Shown here one piece after another: positions 9,560-18,140 of a DNA stretch of 64,000 nt. Under the pieces are notes generated by a model that was not told the origin of the DNA, ran no database searches, and worked only from the letters and a program-made list of their open reading frames with translations. Each line of letters opens with the position of its first letter. Within the stretch, counting starts at the first letter, position 1. The translations under genes were made by a program, and so were the position numbers. Where the stretch lies: the NCBI GenBank assembly GCA_938023035.1, contig CALIDI010000022.1, forward strand, positions 50,321 through 114,320. The letters are read 5' to 3'. This DNA is from an uncultured Leptolyngbyaceae cyanobacterium. GTDB lineage: Bacteria; Cyanobacteriota; Cyanobacteriia; Leptolyngbyales; Leptolyngbyaceae.

Positions 9560-10676
9560 ATGGAAATGCTGGATATCAAGCGTTCAGTCGAAGTGTTATC
9601 TAACCGCCTGGGTCAAACCCAGGACTATCTTTGACGTACCCGCTTTGACTGCCAGAATTCAGGATTTGGAGCAATTAGCTGCCCAACCCGACTTTTGGGA
9701 TGATCAGGTAACGGCTCAAACGACCTTGCAAGAGTTAAATGAATTAAAAGCACAACTTGAGCAACTGGGTCATTGGCGCACTCATCTCGAAGATGCCAAA
9801 GCAATTATTGAGTTACTAGAACTAGAAGCCGATCAGGGCTTGTTGGAAGAAGCTAGCGCTAATCTCGAGCAACTGAGCCATGATCTCGATCAGTGGGAAT
9901 TGCAACGGTTGCTCGCTGGGGAATATGATAGCAAAGGCGCCGTTTTGACCATTAATGCGGGTGCTGGTGGCACCGACGCCCAGGATTGGGCTGAGATGCT
10001 GTTACGTATGTATAGTCGTTGGGCAGAGGCGCATCGCTACAAAGTTCACCTCTCAGAATTGTCAGAGGGAGAAGAAGCCGGAATTAAGTCTGCCACGTTA
10101 GAAATTGAAGGGCGTTATGCCTTTGGTTACCTCAAATCTGAAAAGGGAACGCATCGCTTGGTACGCATTTCGCCCTTTAATGCCAATGGCAAACGTCAAA
10201 CTAGCTTTGCAGGTGTAGAGGTGATGCCAATTTTGGATGATGTGGCGATTGAGATTGAGATTCCAGAAAAAGACCTGGAAATTACGACAACCCGCTCTGG
10301 GGGCAAGGGCGGACAAAATGTGAACAAAGTTGAGACGGCTGTACAGATACGCCACCTGCCAACGGGTATTTTGGTGCGTTGTACCGAGGAGCGATCGCAG
10401 CTCCAGAATAAAGAGAAAGCCCTGGCGCGGCTCAAGGCAAAATTACTGGTAATTGCCCAGGAACAAAAGGCACAGCAGATTGCAGATATTCGCGGTGACA
10501 TGGTTGAGGCGGCCTGGGGTAATCAAATCCGAAACTATGTGTTTCATCCTTACCAGATGGTCAAAGATTTGCGCACTGGGGTTGAGACAACCGACATTAC
10601 GGCAGTCATGAATGGCAATCTGGATGCTTTTATTGAGTCCTACTTACGTCAAGAGAACCAATTGGTCAGCCTGTAG
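9560..10676 (+). CDS. prfB: Peptide chain release factor 2, with +1 programmed frameshift
   Basis: Recognises UGA and UAA stops and triggers peptide release on the ribosome. The 5' frame starts at ATG 9560 ([18 protein letters not shown]) and reaches CTT TGA C at 9629-9635. Shifting +1 over the TGA gives ...[18 protein letters not shown] and a full 371-aa protein. The SPF anticodon-like tripeptide (LVRISPFN) and the GGQ peptidyl-hydrolysis motif ([11 protein letters not shown]) are both present. Reading only the frame of the 3' part would give a false, unrelated N-terminus. Divergent from sigF. Confidence 0.95.
9629..9635 (+). promoter_or_regulatory. prfB: prfB autoregulatory +1 frameshift site
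   Basis: CTTTGAC, identical to the classic RF2 recoding site, at codon 24-25. When RF2 is scarce the in-frame TGA is read slowly and ribosomes slip +1. Upstream is CAGGACTAT rather than the strong AGGGGG stimulator known in E. coli, so the Shine-Dalgarno-like stimulator is weak here. Confidence 0.92.
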
Positions 10677-10864
10677 CCTCAGTAGTACGCAAGCGATTGT
10701 TAGCAGCACCCGTATTCCGTAAAAAAACCGATTTATTTGAAAGAGTAAATTGACCATACTGAGTTAGTCCAAGCGACAAAGGTGAGTGTAAGATCGATGC
10801 AAATCCCCTCTGGCTGCTACACCTCTGTCAAGAGTCATACTCGTTTCGTTTAAGGTCTTTCGAT

Positions 10865-11887
10865 GTGAGTTCTCCCGATTCTGAGTTCCCAAGAATTCTC
10901 GTAGTTGATGACCATCCTTCTAACCGGATGACAGCCTTTGCTTTACTGTCAATGGAAGGATACAAAGTCATCGAAGCTGAGAGTGGTTCAATTGCTCTTG
11001 AAATCATCAGCAATGTTGATCCAGACTTGATTTTATTGGATGTCATGATGCCAGGCATGGATGGGTTTGAGGTTTGTCGCCGCCTCAAGCAAGACGAACA
11101 AACCCGCCTCATTCCAGTTATTTTTGTGACTGCTTTGGATGACCGCCGAGCTAGGCTGAAAGGGATTGAAGCAGGGGGTGATGATTTTCTGACAAAACCC
11201 TTCGACCAGTTGGAGTTGTCGGCAAGGGTGCGATCGCTGGTACGGCAAAAGCGACTGAACGAAGACCTTGACCATGCCGAACAGGTGCTCTTTTCCATTG
11301 CGAGAACTGTTGAAAGCCGCGATCCCAACACAGGCGATCATTGCCAACGCTTAGTGGAGCATGGGCGGGCCTTTGGAGAGTACCTGGGGCTATCCCGTAG
11401 CGAAATTCGCGATTTAACCTGGGCTGGTTACCTACACGACATTGGTAAAGTGGGCATTCCTGATGCCATTTTGCTTAAGCCTGGGCATTTTACCCCCGAT
11501 GAATGGGAGCTAATGAAGCAGCATGTGGTCATTGGTGAGCAAATCTGTAAACCACTCCGCACCATGCGCGGAGTTGTACCGATTATTCGGCACCACCATG
11601 AGCGCTGGGATGGCTCTGGTTATCCTGATGGCCTCAAGGGTGATGAAATTCCCCTTTTGGCTCAGGTCTTCCAAATTATTGACATCTATGATGCCTTAAC
11701 CAGCGAGCGCCCCTATAAGCCGGCACTGTCCTCCGCCGAGGCGATCGCAATACTGGAAGAAGAAACCGCAAAAGGTTGGCGTAATCCTGATTTAGTCGCA
11801 AGATTTAAGCAATTCGTTGAGAGCCAGTCAAAACCTACAGCCCAACTCGCAAACTCGACTTTGTTAAGTATCCCACAGACAGCTTAG
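10865..11887 (+). CDS. Response regulator with HD-GYP phosphodiesterase domain
   Basis: A 340-aa two-domain protein. The receiver domain (residues about 10-125) has the acidic pair VDDHPS, the phospho-acceptor in LILLDVMMPGMDG and the conserved Lys in FLTKPFD. The C-terminal HD-GYP domain (about 140-320) has HDIGKVGIPD, HHERWDGSGYPDGLKG and the downstream DIYDALTSERPYK, so the metal ligands and the GYP motif are intact. It should hydrolyse cyclic di-GMP under phosphorelay control. GTG 10865 is the likely start. No cognate histidine kinase is adjacent. A family E repeat follows about 95 bp downstream. Confidence 0.92.
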   Translation: MSSPDSEFPRILVVDDHPSNRMTAFALLSMEGYKVIEAESGSIALEIISNVDPDLILLDVMMPGMDGFEVCRRLKQDEQTRLIPVIFVTALDDRRARLKGIEAGGDDFLTKPFDQLELSARVRSLVRQKRLNEDLDHAEQVLFSIARTVESRDPNTGDHCQRLVEHGRAFGEYLGLSRSEIRDLTWAGYLHDIGKVGIPDAILLKPGHFTPDEWELMKQHVVIGEQICKPLRTMRGVVPIIRHHHERWDGSGYPDGLKGDEIPLLAQVFQIIDIYDALTSERPYKPALSSAEAIAILEEETAKGWRNPDLVARFKQFVESQSKPTAQLANSTLLSIPQTA

Positions 11888-11984
11888 AGAGTTGCTAGCA
11901 GAATAAACGATCGGCTGGCCTTCACTATTAGGGAGAAACACCAAGAGCAACGTTCAGCCAACTGTACCCCAAAAAATACTTTAA

Positions 11985-12144
11985 AGGGCCCGTCTCCCAG
12001 TAGCCCTGATGACTCAAGTCGCAGCGACATGGATAAAATCCTGTCTCCGCAGGGTATGGAAAGCTCCGGTTGGGTGAAGTTCGCGTCAGCGACTGAGATT
12101 TCTATCGTCGCGGTTTTAACCACCGTGTACTTTTCAAACGCCCC
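11985..12144 (+). repeat. Family E MITE-like element, copy E2
   Basis: A 160-bp unit flanked by TTAA on both sides (11981-11984, 12145-12148). It aligns with E1 and E3 and shares GACTCAAGTCGC, GGGTATGGAAAG and the ATCGTCGCGGTTTTAAC block. The remaining 12149-12572 is AT-rich DNA with no supported gene. Confidence 0.7.
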
Positions 12145-12572
12145 TTAAGCATCGTCGAAAGACAGCGTTCCCAAAAGCAACTGCTTTCTAGAAATTGCTT
12201 TAGAAACCTGGAAAGCCCTTAGATAAAGGACAAAGAAGTATAATCTCGAACCGACGAACACTTGCTGAAAAGCGGCTGGAAACGCCTGATGATTCTTTAT
12301 CCTTTAAGTTCTTCATCCTTTAAGAAATAGGACAACTATCGGAGTCTATAGGTTAACGCCGGATTACAGGGCCGTTGAGAGCTGAGAAAGTCGTTTCTTA
12401 GAAAAGCATGAAGCGTAACTTATCTCCCAAAGAGAGAAGTTCACTCAGGGGCTACGTCATACCGACCTGACTAACTAACAAAATGCCTCAATCTTCGAAT
12501 ACTCTGTTTCACTAGGCGAATGGCGAAAATTGCACCGAGACAGCCCCAGCCTGCCTCTAAAGCAAGGTGCCC

Positions 12573-13586
12573 CTAAGCTGGTGAAAATGGCTCTGGAAGC
12601 TTGCTACCCTTGACAAATATACTATTACGAATGAAATCTCCCAGTAACTGAGGCGGATCCAAATCTTCCTTTTGTTGAAGCACCCGACGTAGTCGCCACA
12701 GCGCGTAGCTAACAATCCAAACCACATCTGTTGCGGCTGTATAGATAACCCCATGGTTTTTGACAAAATAGCGCCGCCGCGAGTCAAACCAGTATTGAGG
12801 ACGACGCTTGGGGCGCACATTGCGAACCGTTACCCCTGTACTCTGGCCCACAATGTGCATAATGCGGCTTTCTGGCACATACCAGCAGTCCCAACCTGCC
12901 CGCTTTGCCTGTAAACAAAAGTCTGTCTCCTCGTAATAGAGAAAATAGCCCTCGTCCATTAGCCCAATGTCATCAAACACCTGGCGACGAATCATCATAC
13001 TGGCCCCTGGTAGCCAATCGACCTGGCATTGAACCCCTTCCATCTGGCGAGCAACAGCCCATTGAGCCAAGAGCTTAGAAGCTAACCCCAACCGCAGCCC
13101 AGCTTCGATCTCACCAAGTAAACTGGGAAAGCGAAAGGCAATTGGCCAAAGCTTGCCATCTGGGTTTTCAAAACTGCTCCCAGCAATACCCGCCTTAGGG
13201 GTTTGCTCCATGAAATCGACCAGGGCTTTCAAGGCATTAGGGCGAACTTGTGTATCGGGGTTAAGCAATAAAAAATAAGGTGGACAATTGGGATCTTCCA
13301 GGGCTGGACGAATGGCCAGATTATTGCCGTAGGCATAGCCACCATTTCGCTCTGAGGGCAAAACAGTGGCCCATTCTGAAAAGTTTTCTGCGGCGATCGC
13401 CCCCTGGATTTTTGTAAACGAATCATCCCCTGAAGCGTTTTCTACCACGACCACACGCATGCCAGGAAGGGTAGAAACCTCAGACGCAATTGAACGCAGA
13501 CAATCGATCACCAAATGGGCAGCACGGTAGTTAACAATCACTACCATGAGAGGACAATTTGGTGGGAGCGAGATCACAGGTGCCAT
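12573..13586 (-). CDS. Glycosyltransferase family 2
   Basis: A 337-aa GT-A fold enzyme, likely transferring a sugar (rhamnosyl-type family members are common) to a surface polysaccharide. N-terminal VVIVNYRAAHLVIDCLRSI is the nucleotide-sugar fold start. NPDTQVRPNAL carries the DxD-type metal site, and the acceptor region has LMDEGYFLYYEETDFCLQAKRAGW. I start at ATG 13586 (MAPVISLPPNC), since 34 upstream in-frame residues look non-coding. The neighbouring acetyltransferase on the same strand suggests a small polysaccharide-modification pair, though 352 bp separate them. Confidence 0.88.
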   Translation of the reverse strand: MAPVISLPPNCPLMVVIVNYRAAHLVIDCLRSIASEVSTLPGMRVVVVENASGDDSFTKIQGAIAAENFSEWATVLPSERNGGYAYGNNLAIRPALEDPNCPPYFLLLNPDTQVRPNALKALVDFMEQTPKAGIAGSSFENPDGKLWPIAFRFPSLLGEIEAGLRLGLASKLLAQWAVARQMEGVQCQVDWLPGASMMIRRQVFDDIGLMDEGYFLYYEETDFCLQAKRAGWDCWYVPESRIMHIVGQSTGVTVRNVRPKRRPQYWFDSRRRYFVKNHGVIYTAATDVVWIVSYALWRLRRVLQQKEDLDPPQLLGDFIRNSIFVKGSKLPEPFSPA

Positions 13587-13739
13587 ATTCAAAGTTAAAG
13601 GGTGCTTGAAAAGTACTGGGTAGTCACAACCAAAATAACTGGAACAAAGTCTGCCTGTGCGGGCTGCAGCAAACGATGAATAAACCAAAACTGCTGAAGC
13701 AGGTAGTGCCTGGATAGCCGGGATTCACGCCGCTAGAGC

Positions 13740-13769
13740 CACGATCAAATCGGCTTTTGAGACATCCTC
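13740..13769 (-). repeat. Family E solo end (E5)
   Basis: On the minus strand TTAA (13770-13773) is followed by GAGGATGTCTCAAAAGCCGA, the family E left end. No right end is visible, so this is a fragment. Confidence 0.4.
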
Positions 13770-13938
13770 TTAAAATTTGGAATCGATACAGGGGTTGACA
13801 AAGCAGGAGTTGACAAAGTCGATTCTAATCGTCACGGGAAACACTATTGACATCCACTCTTATTCTAGGCAGGAATGCCTACAACCACCCCCGTAAATTT
13901 GACAGCTTGTTTAAAACTTTGCTGACGATACCCTGTGA

Positions 13939-14595
13939 CTATTCAGTGAAAGCTTTGGGCATGTGAGTCTCAAGTTGGGTGGTAAGGGAAACCAGCGCAT
14001 GGGCCGTCTCATCATGAGCCGGTCTAAATCCTGATTGAACCTTGGGTGGAATTAGCTTAGCCGGAATCCCAACAGCAGTATAGTGGGGGGGCACATCAGA
14101 CAAGACAACCGCATTGGCCCCTATCGATGCTCCATCGCCGATTACCACATCCCCTAAAATGACCGCTCCCGCCCCCACATTGACCCGCTTGCCAAGTTTG
14201 GGCGCCTTGCAGGGGGCATCGAGGTAACGCAGTCCCAAGGTTACCCCTTGGCGAATGATAGAATCATCCCCAATCTCACTATGACCGTGGATAACGATGC
14301 CACTCTGATGCTCAAAAATCACCCGCCGACCTAACTTAACAGTATAAGGTAGCTCAATACCATAACCATTGCGCACCTTACGATACAGCATCCGGTACAG
14401 AATGCTGAAAGGAGCACGGAGCCACTTTGACTGAATCCCCATGCGCCAAACGCCAAAGCGGTGCACAGCCACCGCTCGGAACCCTGGCCGAGTCCAATCA
14501 CAATCATGGGCTTTCCAGTCTTCCATGATTTGCTCCAATAGACTAGGCGGCTCACCACCCAAATCGGCTCGACAGCTTGGAACCTGATCGCTCAA
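13939..14595 (-). CDS. Serine O-acetyltransferase-like hexapeptide acetyltransferase
   Basis: A 218-aa left-handed beta-helix acetyltransferase. The N-terminal helical part (MEDWKAHDCDWTRPGFRAVAVHRFG) resembles the SAT/colanic-acid type enzymes. Hexapeptide turns follow (VIHGHSEIGDDSIIRQGVTLG, VNVGAGAVILGDVVIGDGASIGANAVVLSDVP). A true CysE is longer at the N-terminus, so a role in acetylating a polysaccharide or small molecule, with the nearby glycosyltransferase, is as likely as cysteine synthesis. The TTG at 14595 has a strong site (GGGAGGGG) 4 nt upstream; another TTG at 14631 falls inside a direct repeat. Confidence 0.82.
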   Translation of the reverse strand: MSDQVPSCRADLGGEPPSLLEQIMEDWKAHDCDWTRPGFRAVAVHRFGVWRMGIQSKWLRAPFSILYRMLYRKVRNGYGIELPYTVKLGRRVIFEHQSGIVIHGHSEIGDDSIIRQGVTLGLRYLDAPCKAPKLGKRVNVGAGAVILGDVVIGDGASIGANAVVLSDVPPHYTAVGIPAKLIPPKVQSGFRPAHDETAHALVSLTTQLETHMPKAFTE

Positions 14596-14606
14596 CTGAC
14601 CCCTCC

Positions 14607-14724
14607 CAACCAATGCAGAGCTTGACTTCAAGCAATCAACTTAGCTTGACAACGCCGAACCAAATATTAACGAGAAGCTCGCAACCAATGCAGAGCTTGA
14701 ATTCAAGCAATCAACTTAATTGAC
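14607..14724. repeat. Pair of 43/44-bp direct repeats upstream of the acetyltransferase
   Basis: Copies at 14607-14650 and 14682-14724 both begin CAACCAATGCAGAGCTTGA and end near CAATCAACTTA. The upstream copy holds the perfect palindrome CTTGAATTCAAG, and the other has one change in it. They lie in the leader of the acetyltransferase and could be a duplicated operator or a simple tandem duplication. The stretch 14725-15034 shows only AT-rich promoter-like DNA and a family E end. Confidence 0.75.
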
Positions 14725-14990
14725 CCAGGTAACTCAGTGATAGCTTAACAAAACTATTGGATAACGACTCTATAATCCCGAAGACTTACAAAGTTAGGTA
14801 CGAACCACGCTTACAGTTGGATTCGATCCTTACTTTAATCGACTGAACTACTACTCCTATAATGGCGTAGAAATATCTATTTCGGCTGAGTAGAGAAATA
14901 TTAATACAACGTATATTTACATTTTAAGCAAGTTTAGTGAATTTCTGCTAAAAGGGCTGGCGATCGCAACTCTTGCTTAAGATTGCTTAA

Positions 14991-15012
14991 GAGGATGTCT
15001 TGAGATCCCGCG
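14991..15012 (+). repeat. Family E solo end (E6)
   Basis: TTAA (14987-14990) then GAGGATGTCTTGAGATCCCG, matching the family E left end only. A tandem TTGCTTAAGA pair (14973-14992) abuts it. Confidence 0.4.
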
Positions 15013-15034
15013 TTGATAAATTTTCATTTTTCAC

Positions 15035-15511
15035 ATGACTGATCTAAAATCGGTGATTGTTCTAACGCGACGGCTGAACGCCGAAGACTCTGGTCGTCCT
15101 CACATGCATCTGGCTTTAACTGCGGAGGAGCGCACCCGATCGCGCCACCGGTTTGAAGATTTGAGTGGGCAAGTTTTTCTGCTGCAATTACCCAGAGGCA
15201 CTGTTTTGCAGCAGGGTGATCGCCTCCAGTCAGAGACGGGAATAATTGTGCTCATCACTGCAAAGCCAGAACCCGTGCTAACCGTCAGGGCTAATCATCC
15301 CTTATCTTTGCTGCAAGCGGCCTATCATTTAGGGAATCGCCACGTCCCCTTAGAAATTACCCCTGAGTATTTGCGATTAGCCCCTGATCCCGTACTGAGC
15401 CACTTGCTCGTCCATCGAGGCTTAGACGTGATTGAAGAAACTCAACCGTTTCAGCCAGAAGTGGGAGCTTATGGGCATCACCCCCCCGATCATTCCCACC
15501 ATTCCCACTAG
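15035..15511 (+). CDS. ureE: Urease accessory protein UreE
   Basis: Nickel metallochaperone that delivers Ni to the urease active site with UreDFG. The 158-aa protein has the N-terminal UreE fold and the conserved HPLSLLQAAYHLGNRHVPLEI motif region (with the metal-binding His) before the C-terminal domain. It ends in a His-rich tail (GHHPPDHSHHSH) that would bind extra nickel. No other urease gene lies in the window, which is usual for the scattered ure genes of cyanobacteria. It is preceded by a family E end. Confidence 0.92.
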   Translation: MTDLKSVIVLTRRLNAEDSGRPHMHLALTAEERTRSRHRFEDLSGQVFLLQLPRGTVLQQGDRLQSETGIIVLITAKPEPVLTVRANHPLSLLQAAYHLGNRHVPLEITPEYLRLAPDPVLSHLLVHRGLDVIEETQPFQPEVGAYGHHPPDHSHHSH

Positions 15512-15565
15512 AGAGCGACTGGAGGGTGGCTACATGCAGTCACCCTGTATAAACCCAGGCTTTCC

Positions 15566-16228
15566 TTAAAGGGCTTCCCCTAACCGCTCCAGAGAAATCT
15601 GGGCTGCTGCCGCAACCTGAGGGTGGCTATCTTTTGCCAAAAACTTGAGTGCAGAGACGCTTTTGGGGGTGGGTAAGTTACCCAGGGCTTCGGCTAGACG
15701 CTGTCTAACCAACCAATCTTCTGATTGAGCAAAACGAAGAATATGATCAACTGCTGAAATCGCTTTGATTTCTCCCAGGGCGGCGATCGCAGCCTGGTGA
15801 ATAATCACCTCTTCACAATCGAGCGCACTGATCAGCGCATCATAAGCACGGGGATCCTTCAAATTACCCAAGGCAACCGCAGCACTGAAGCGAACCAGCC
15901 AATCGGTATCTTCGTAAAAGGCTCGAATAAGTGGCTCAAATGCTCGCGGATCCTCCAGATAGCCCAACGCCCCAGCCGCATCAGCCCGGATTCCGTAATC
16001 TTTTTCTGTTTCTAAAATATTTAGCAGAATCGGAAAGCTCTCTTCGGTTTGTTTCAAACCCAGAGCAAAGACTGCCATTGAGCGAATCTGCAAGCTTTCA
16101 TCATTCAAAACCTTTTTAATGAGAGGCACGGCTTCCTCGGCGGAAACATCTCGAAGCGAAGCCAGAGCTAACATTCGGTCTTTAGTGTTATCACTATCGA
16201 GTTGAGCAGCAATTTCTGACAGTTCCAT
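15566..16228 (-). CDS. HEAT-repeat protein, NblB/CpcE-like
   Basis: A 220-aa all-helical protein built of about six HEAT/PBS-lyase repeats. Repeats are recognisable by recurring SMAVFALG, ADAAGALGYLEDPRAFEPL, SAAVALGNLKDPRAYDAL and AAIAALGEI units. This class includes phycobilin lyase subunits (CpcE/F) and NblB, which acts in phycobilisome turnover. Overall sequence fits NblB-type proteins best, but lyase or general scaffold roles are not excluded. Convergent with ureE with 54 bp between. Confidence 0.8.
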   Translation of the reverse strand: MELSEIAAQLDSDNTKDRMLALASLRDVSAEEAVPLIKKVLNDESLQIRSMAVFALGLKQTEESFPILLNILETEKDYGIRADAAGALGYLEDPRAFEPLIRAFYEDTDWLVRFSAAVALGNLKDPRAYDALISALDCEEVIIHQAAIAALGEIKAISAVDHILRFAQSEDWLVRQRLAEALGNLPTPKSVSALKFLAKDSHPQVAAAAQISLERLGEAL

Positions 16229-16567
16229 TCGTGTTGTTTCAACCTAGAAGAGTAACCATCGGAATTATACTGCCTTCACTCAACGGAAGGGAAATAGCTT
16301 TACCAGTACACTTGCATTAACAGGTTTGTATCACTTTATTACTCAAACACGCGATTTCTAAATTGATAGCTAGCGAGTTCATAAAGTTAAGAACACTATC
16401 TTTCATAGAACGCGGGCAATTGTTCGATTTCTAACAAAGAGTGCCGACTATTGCATCGTTCTTACTGAGGTGATGTAGTAATTTTCCAAATAAGGAAATC
16501 CCATCAATTTTATGATTAAAATGATAGATATTTTAACAAAAACCCTCGATAACCTATGTCATAAAGC

Positions 16568-16596
16568 TTTATGGAGCAGGGATTTGCGGCTATAAT
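16568..16596 (+). promoter_or_regulatory. Possible sigma-70 promoter for the stress-protein pair
   Basis: A consensus -10 TATAAT (16591-16596) is preceded at 17 bp by TTTATG (16568-16573), a weak -35. Transcription would start about 130 nt upstream of the universal stress gene. The rest of 16229-16730 is AT-rich with no gene. Confidence 0.35.
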
Positions 16597-16730
16597 TGCC
16601 AAGTGAATAGGGTGGTTTATTCCATTTTGGTGATCCCTCATTTTTGGAAGTTTGCTATTAGTAAACCGAGGGATAAAAGGTCACATTTTGTAAACTTAAG
16701 ATGTTTTGATCAAGCGACAAGGATCGAATC

Positions 16731-17582
16731 ATGATAGAAAAAATTCTTCTGGCTGATTCAGGTACAGGGCATTCTGAAGAAATGCTTAAAGCATTGATGG
16801 AAATTCCTGCGATTCAGCGGGCAAAGGTGGCTGTTTTGCATGTGGTTCCTCCCCAAATCACCGCAGATGCGATGACTCAGAAGTGGGAAGAGGGTGGCAA
16901 AGTATTAGCGAATGCCATTCAGGCGCTTCAGCTTGATCCGGGATATGTCAGCGCCATGCTGCGCCAGGGAGATCCGAAGGATGTGGTGTTGCAAGTGGCG
17001 GATGAGATCGATGCCGATCTGATTATTATGGGTTCCCGTGGTCTGAAGCGAATTGTCTCGATTCTAGAAAATTCAGTCAGCCAGTATGTGTTTCAGCTTT
17101 CTTCACGGCCAATGTTGCTGGTTAAAGATGACATTTATATCAAGAAAATTAATCGCGTCATGGTGGCCCTGGATAAATCTCAGGCGGCCCACGATTGTCT
17201 GAGCCTAGCGCTGTTTCTGCTGCGCGATATTCCGGGGGGGCAGTTAATCTTGATTCATGTTGACCCAGATATGAGCGGTAAGGCCCACTTGCCAACTGGC
17301 GCGGGTATTGAGAAAGATCCGGTGCTAGCTCCTGCGATCGCCGAGGCTAAAAAAATGGGAGTCGCCTACAAATGTGTCGTCGATGCTGGCAAGCCCGGTG
17401 AAATTATTTGTCGTACCGCCGAAGAGTTAAACGTAGATTTGTTAATGCTGGGTTCCCCAGATCGCCGACCTTCTATCGCTAAGGGGTTACCCGATTTAGA
17501 CCGGTTGCTGGGCACCTCGCTCTCCGACTATGTGCGCGTCTATGCCCCTTGCCCGGTATTATTAACTCGTACTGCCGCATAG
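16731..17582 (+). CDS. Universal stress protein with two UspA domains
   Basis: A 283-aa tandem UspA protein. Each half has the alpha/beta Usp fold. The first ends in IIMGSRGLKRIVSILENSVSQYVFQ, the nucleotide-binding G-x-x-G-type loop. The second has LMLGSPDRRPS and ends in CPVLLTR. Such proteins bind ATP or other nucleotides and help survival under stress. The ATG has an AAGGA site 7-8 nt upstream. The next gene begins 9 bp after the stop, so the two form an operon. Confidence 0.9.
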   Translation: MIEKILLADSGTGHSEEMLKALMEIPAIQRAKVAVLHVVPPQITADAMTQKWEEGGKVLANAIQALQLDPGYVSAMLRQGDPKDVVLQVADEIDADLIIMGSRGLKRIVSILENSVSQYVFQLSSRPMLLVKDDIYIKKINRVMVALDKSQAAHDCLSLALFLLRDIPGGQLILIHVDPDMSGKAHLPTGAGIEKDPVLAPAIAEAKKMGVAYKCVVDAGKPGEIICRTAEELNVDLLMLGSPDRRPSIAKGLPDLDRLLGTSLSDYVRVYAPCPVLLTRTAA

Positions 17583-17591
17583 AGGCTTTTC

Positions 17592-18083
17592 ATGAGTGCC
17601 CTTGATCAGGCCCAGACAACCTATGAGGGGTTTGTTGAATTGTTTCGGAGCGCTATTCTGGCGACAGTGAGTGCAGAGGGCGCTCCGGATGCTAGCTATG
17701 CCCCTTTTATCGTCGATGCTGACAGAAATTTCTATATTTTTGTGAGTGGTCTATCAAGCCATACAATCAATCTGTCGGCCACCCAGCGGGCTAGCATTCT
17801 CTTTATTGACGATGAAGCCCAGACGACGGAGATTTTTGCCCGACGGCGGCTTTCCTATGACTGTGTTGCCCGGCTATTGCCCCGGGAATCGCCCGATTGG
17901 GAGGCGATCGCGGATCAATTTCAGCAAAAGTTTGGCGAACTGATTGAAACTCTGCGCAGTTTATCGGATTTTCGCATTTATCAACTCACTCCTGAGTCGG
18001 GTCGGTTCATCTTGGGTTTTGGGCAAGCCTATCAAATTGATGGCAAAAGTCTAGGTCAACTCCGACCCATTCGGGGTCGCTAA
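17592..18083 (+). CDS. Pyridoxamine 5'-phosphate oxidase-like / HugZ-type protein
   Basis: A 163-aa split-barrel FMN-binding-fold protein. The N-terminal FRSAILATVSAEGAPDASYAPF and the VSGLSSHTINLSATQRASILFIDDEA stretch are typical of the HugZ-like heme-utilisation branch. The C-terminal domain of full HugZ proteins is shorter here. A role in heme or flavin redox handling is inferred from family only. It is the second gene of the stress-protein operon (AGAGG ribosome binding site). Confidence 0.8.
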   Translation: MSALDQAQTTYEGFVELFRSAILATVSAEGAPDASYAPFIVDADRNFYIFVSGLSSHTINLSATQRASILFIDDEAQTTEIFARRRLSYDCVARLLPRESPDWEAIADQFQQKFGELIETLRSLSDFRIYQLTPESGRFILGFGQAYQIDGKSLGQLRPIRGR

Positions 18084-18140
18084 CCCTTTTCATGGATGAC
18101 TAAGGTAGATTGGATCTAGTCGTCTCATTCTGACATCTCC

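Noticed and set aside
10828..11331. 167-codon frame antisense to the HD-GYP regulator
   Set aside because: Ser/Arg-rich shadow of a gene with intact receiver motifs; no family signal.
13770..14990. A composite transposon around the acetyltransferase, bounded by family E ends E5 and E6
   Set aside because: The two solo ends point outward from the segment, not inward, so they cannot be the termini of one element.
14725..15034. NtcA site (GTA-N8-TAC) upstream of ureE
   Set aside because: Near matches such as GTACGAACCACGCTTAC have the wrong spacing (N11), and no correct one was seen.
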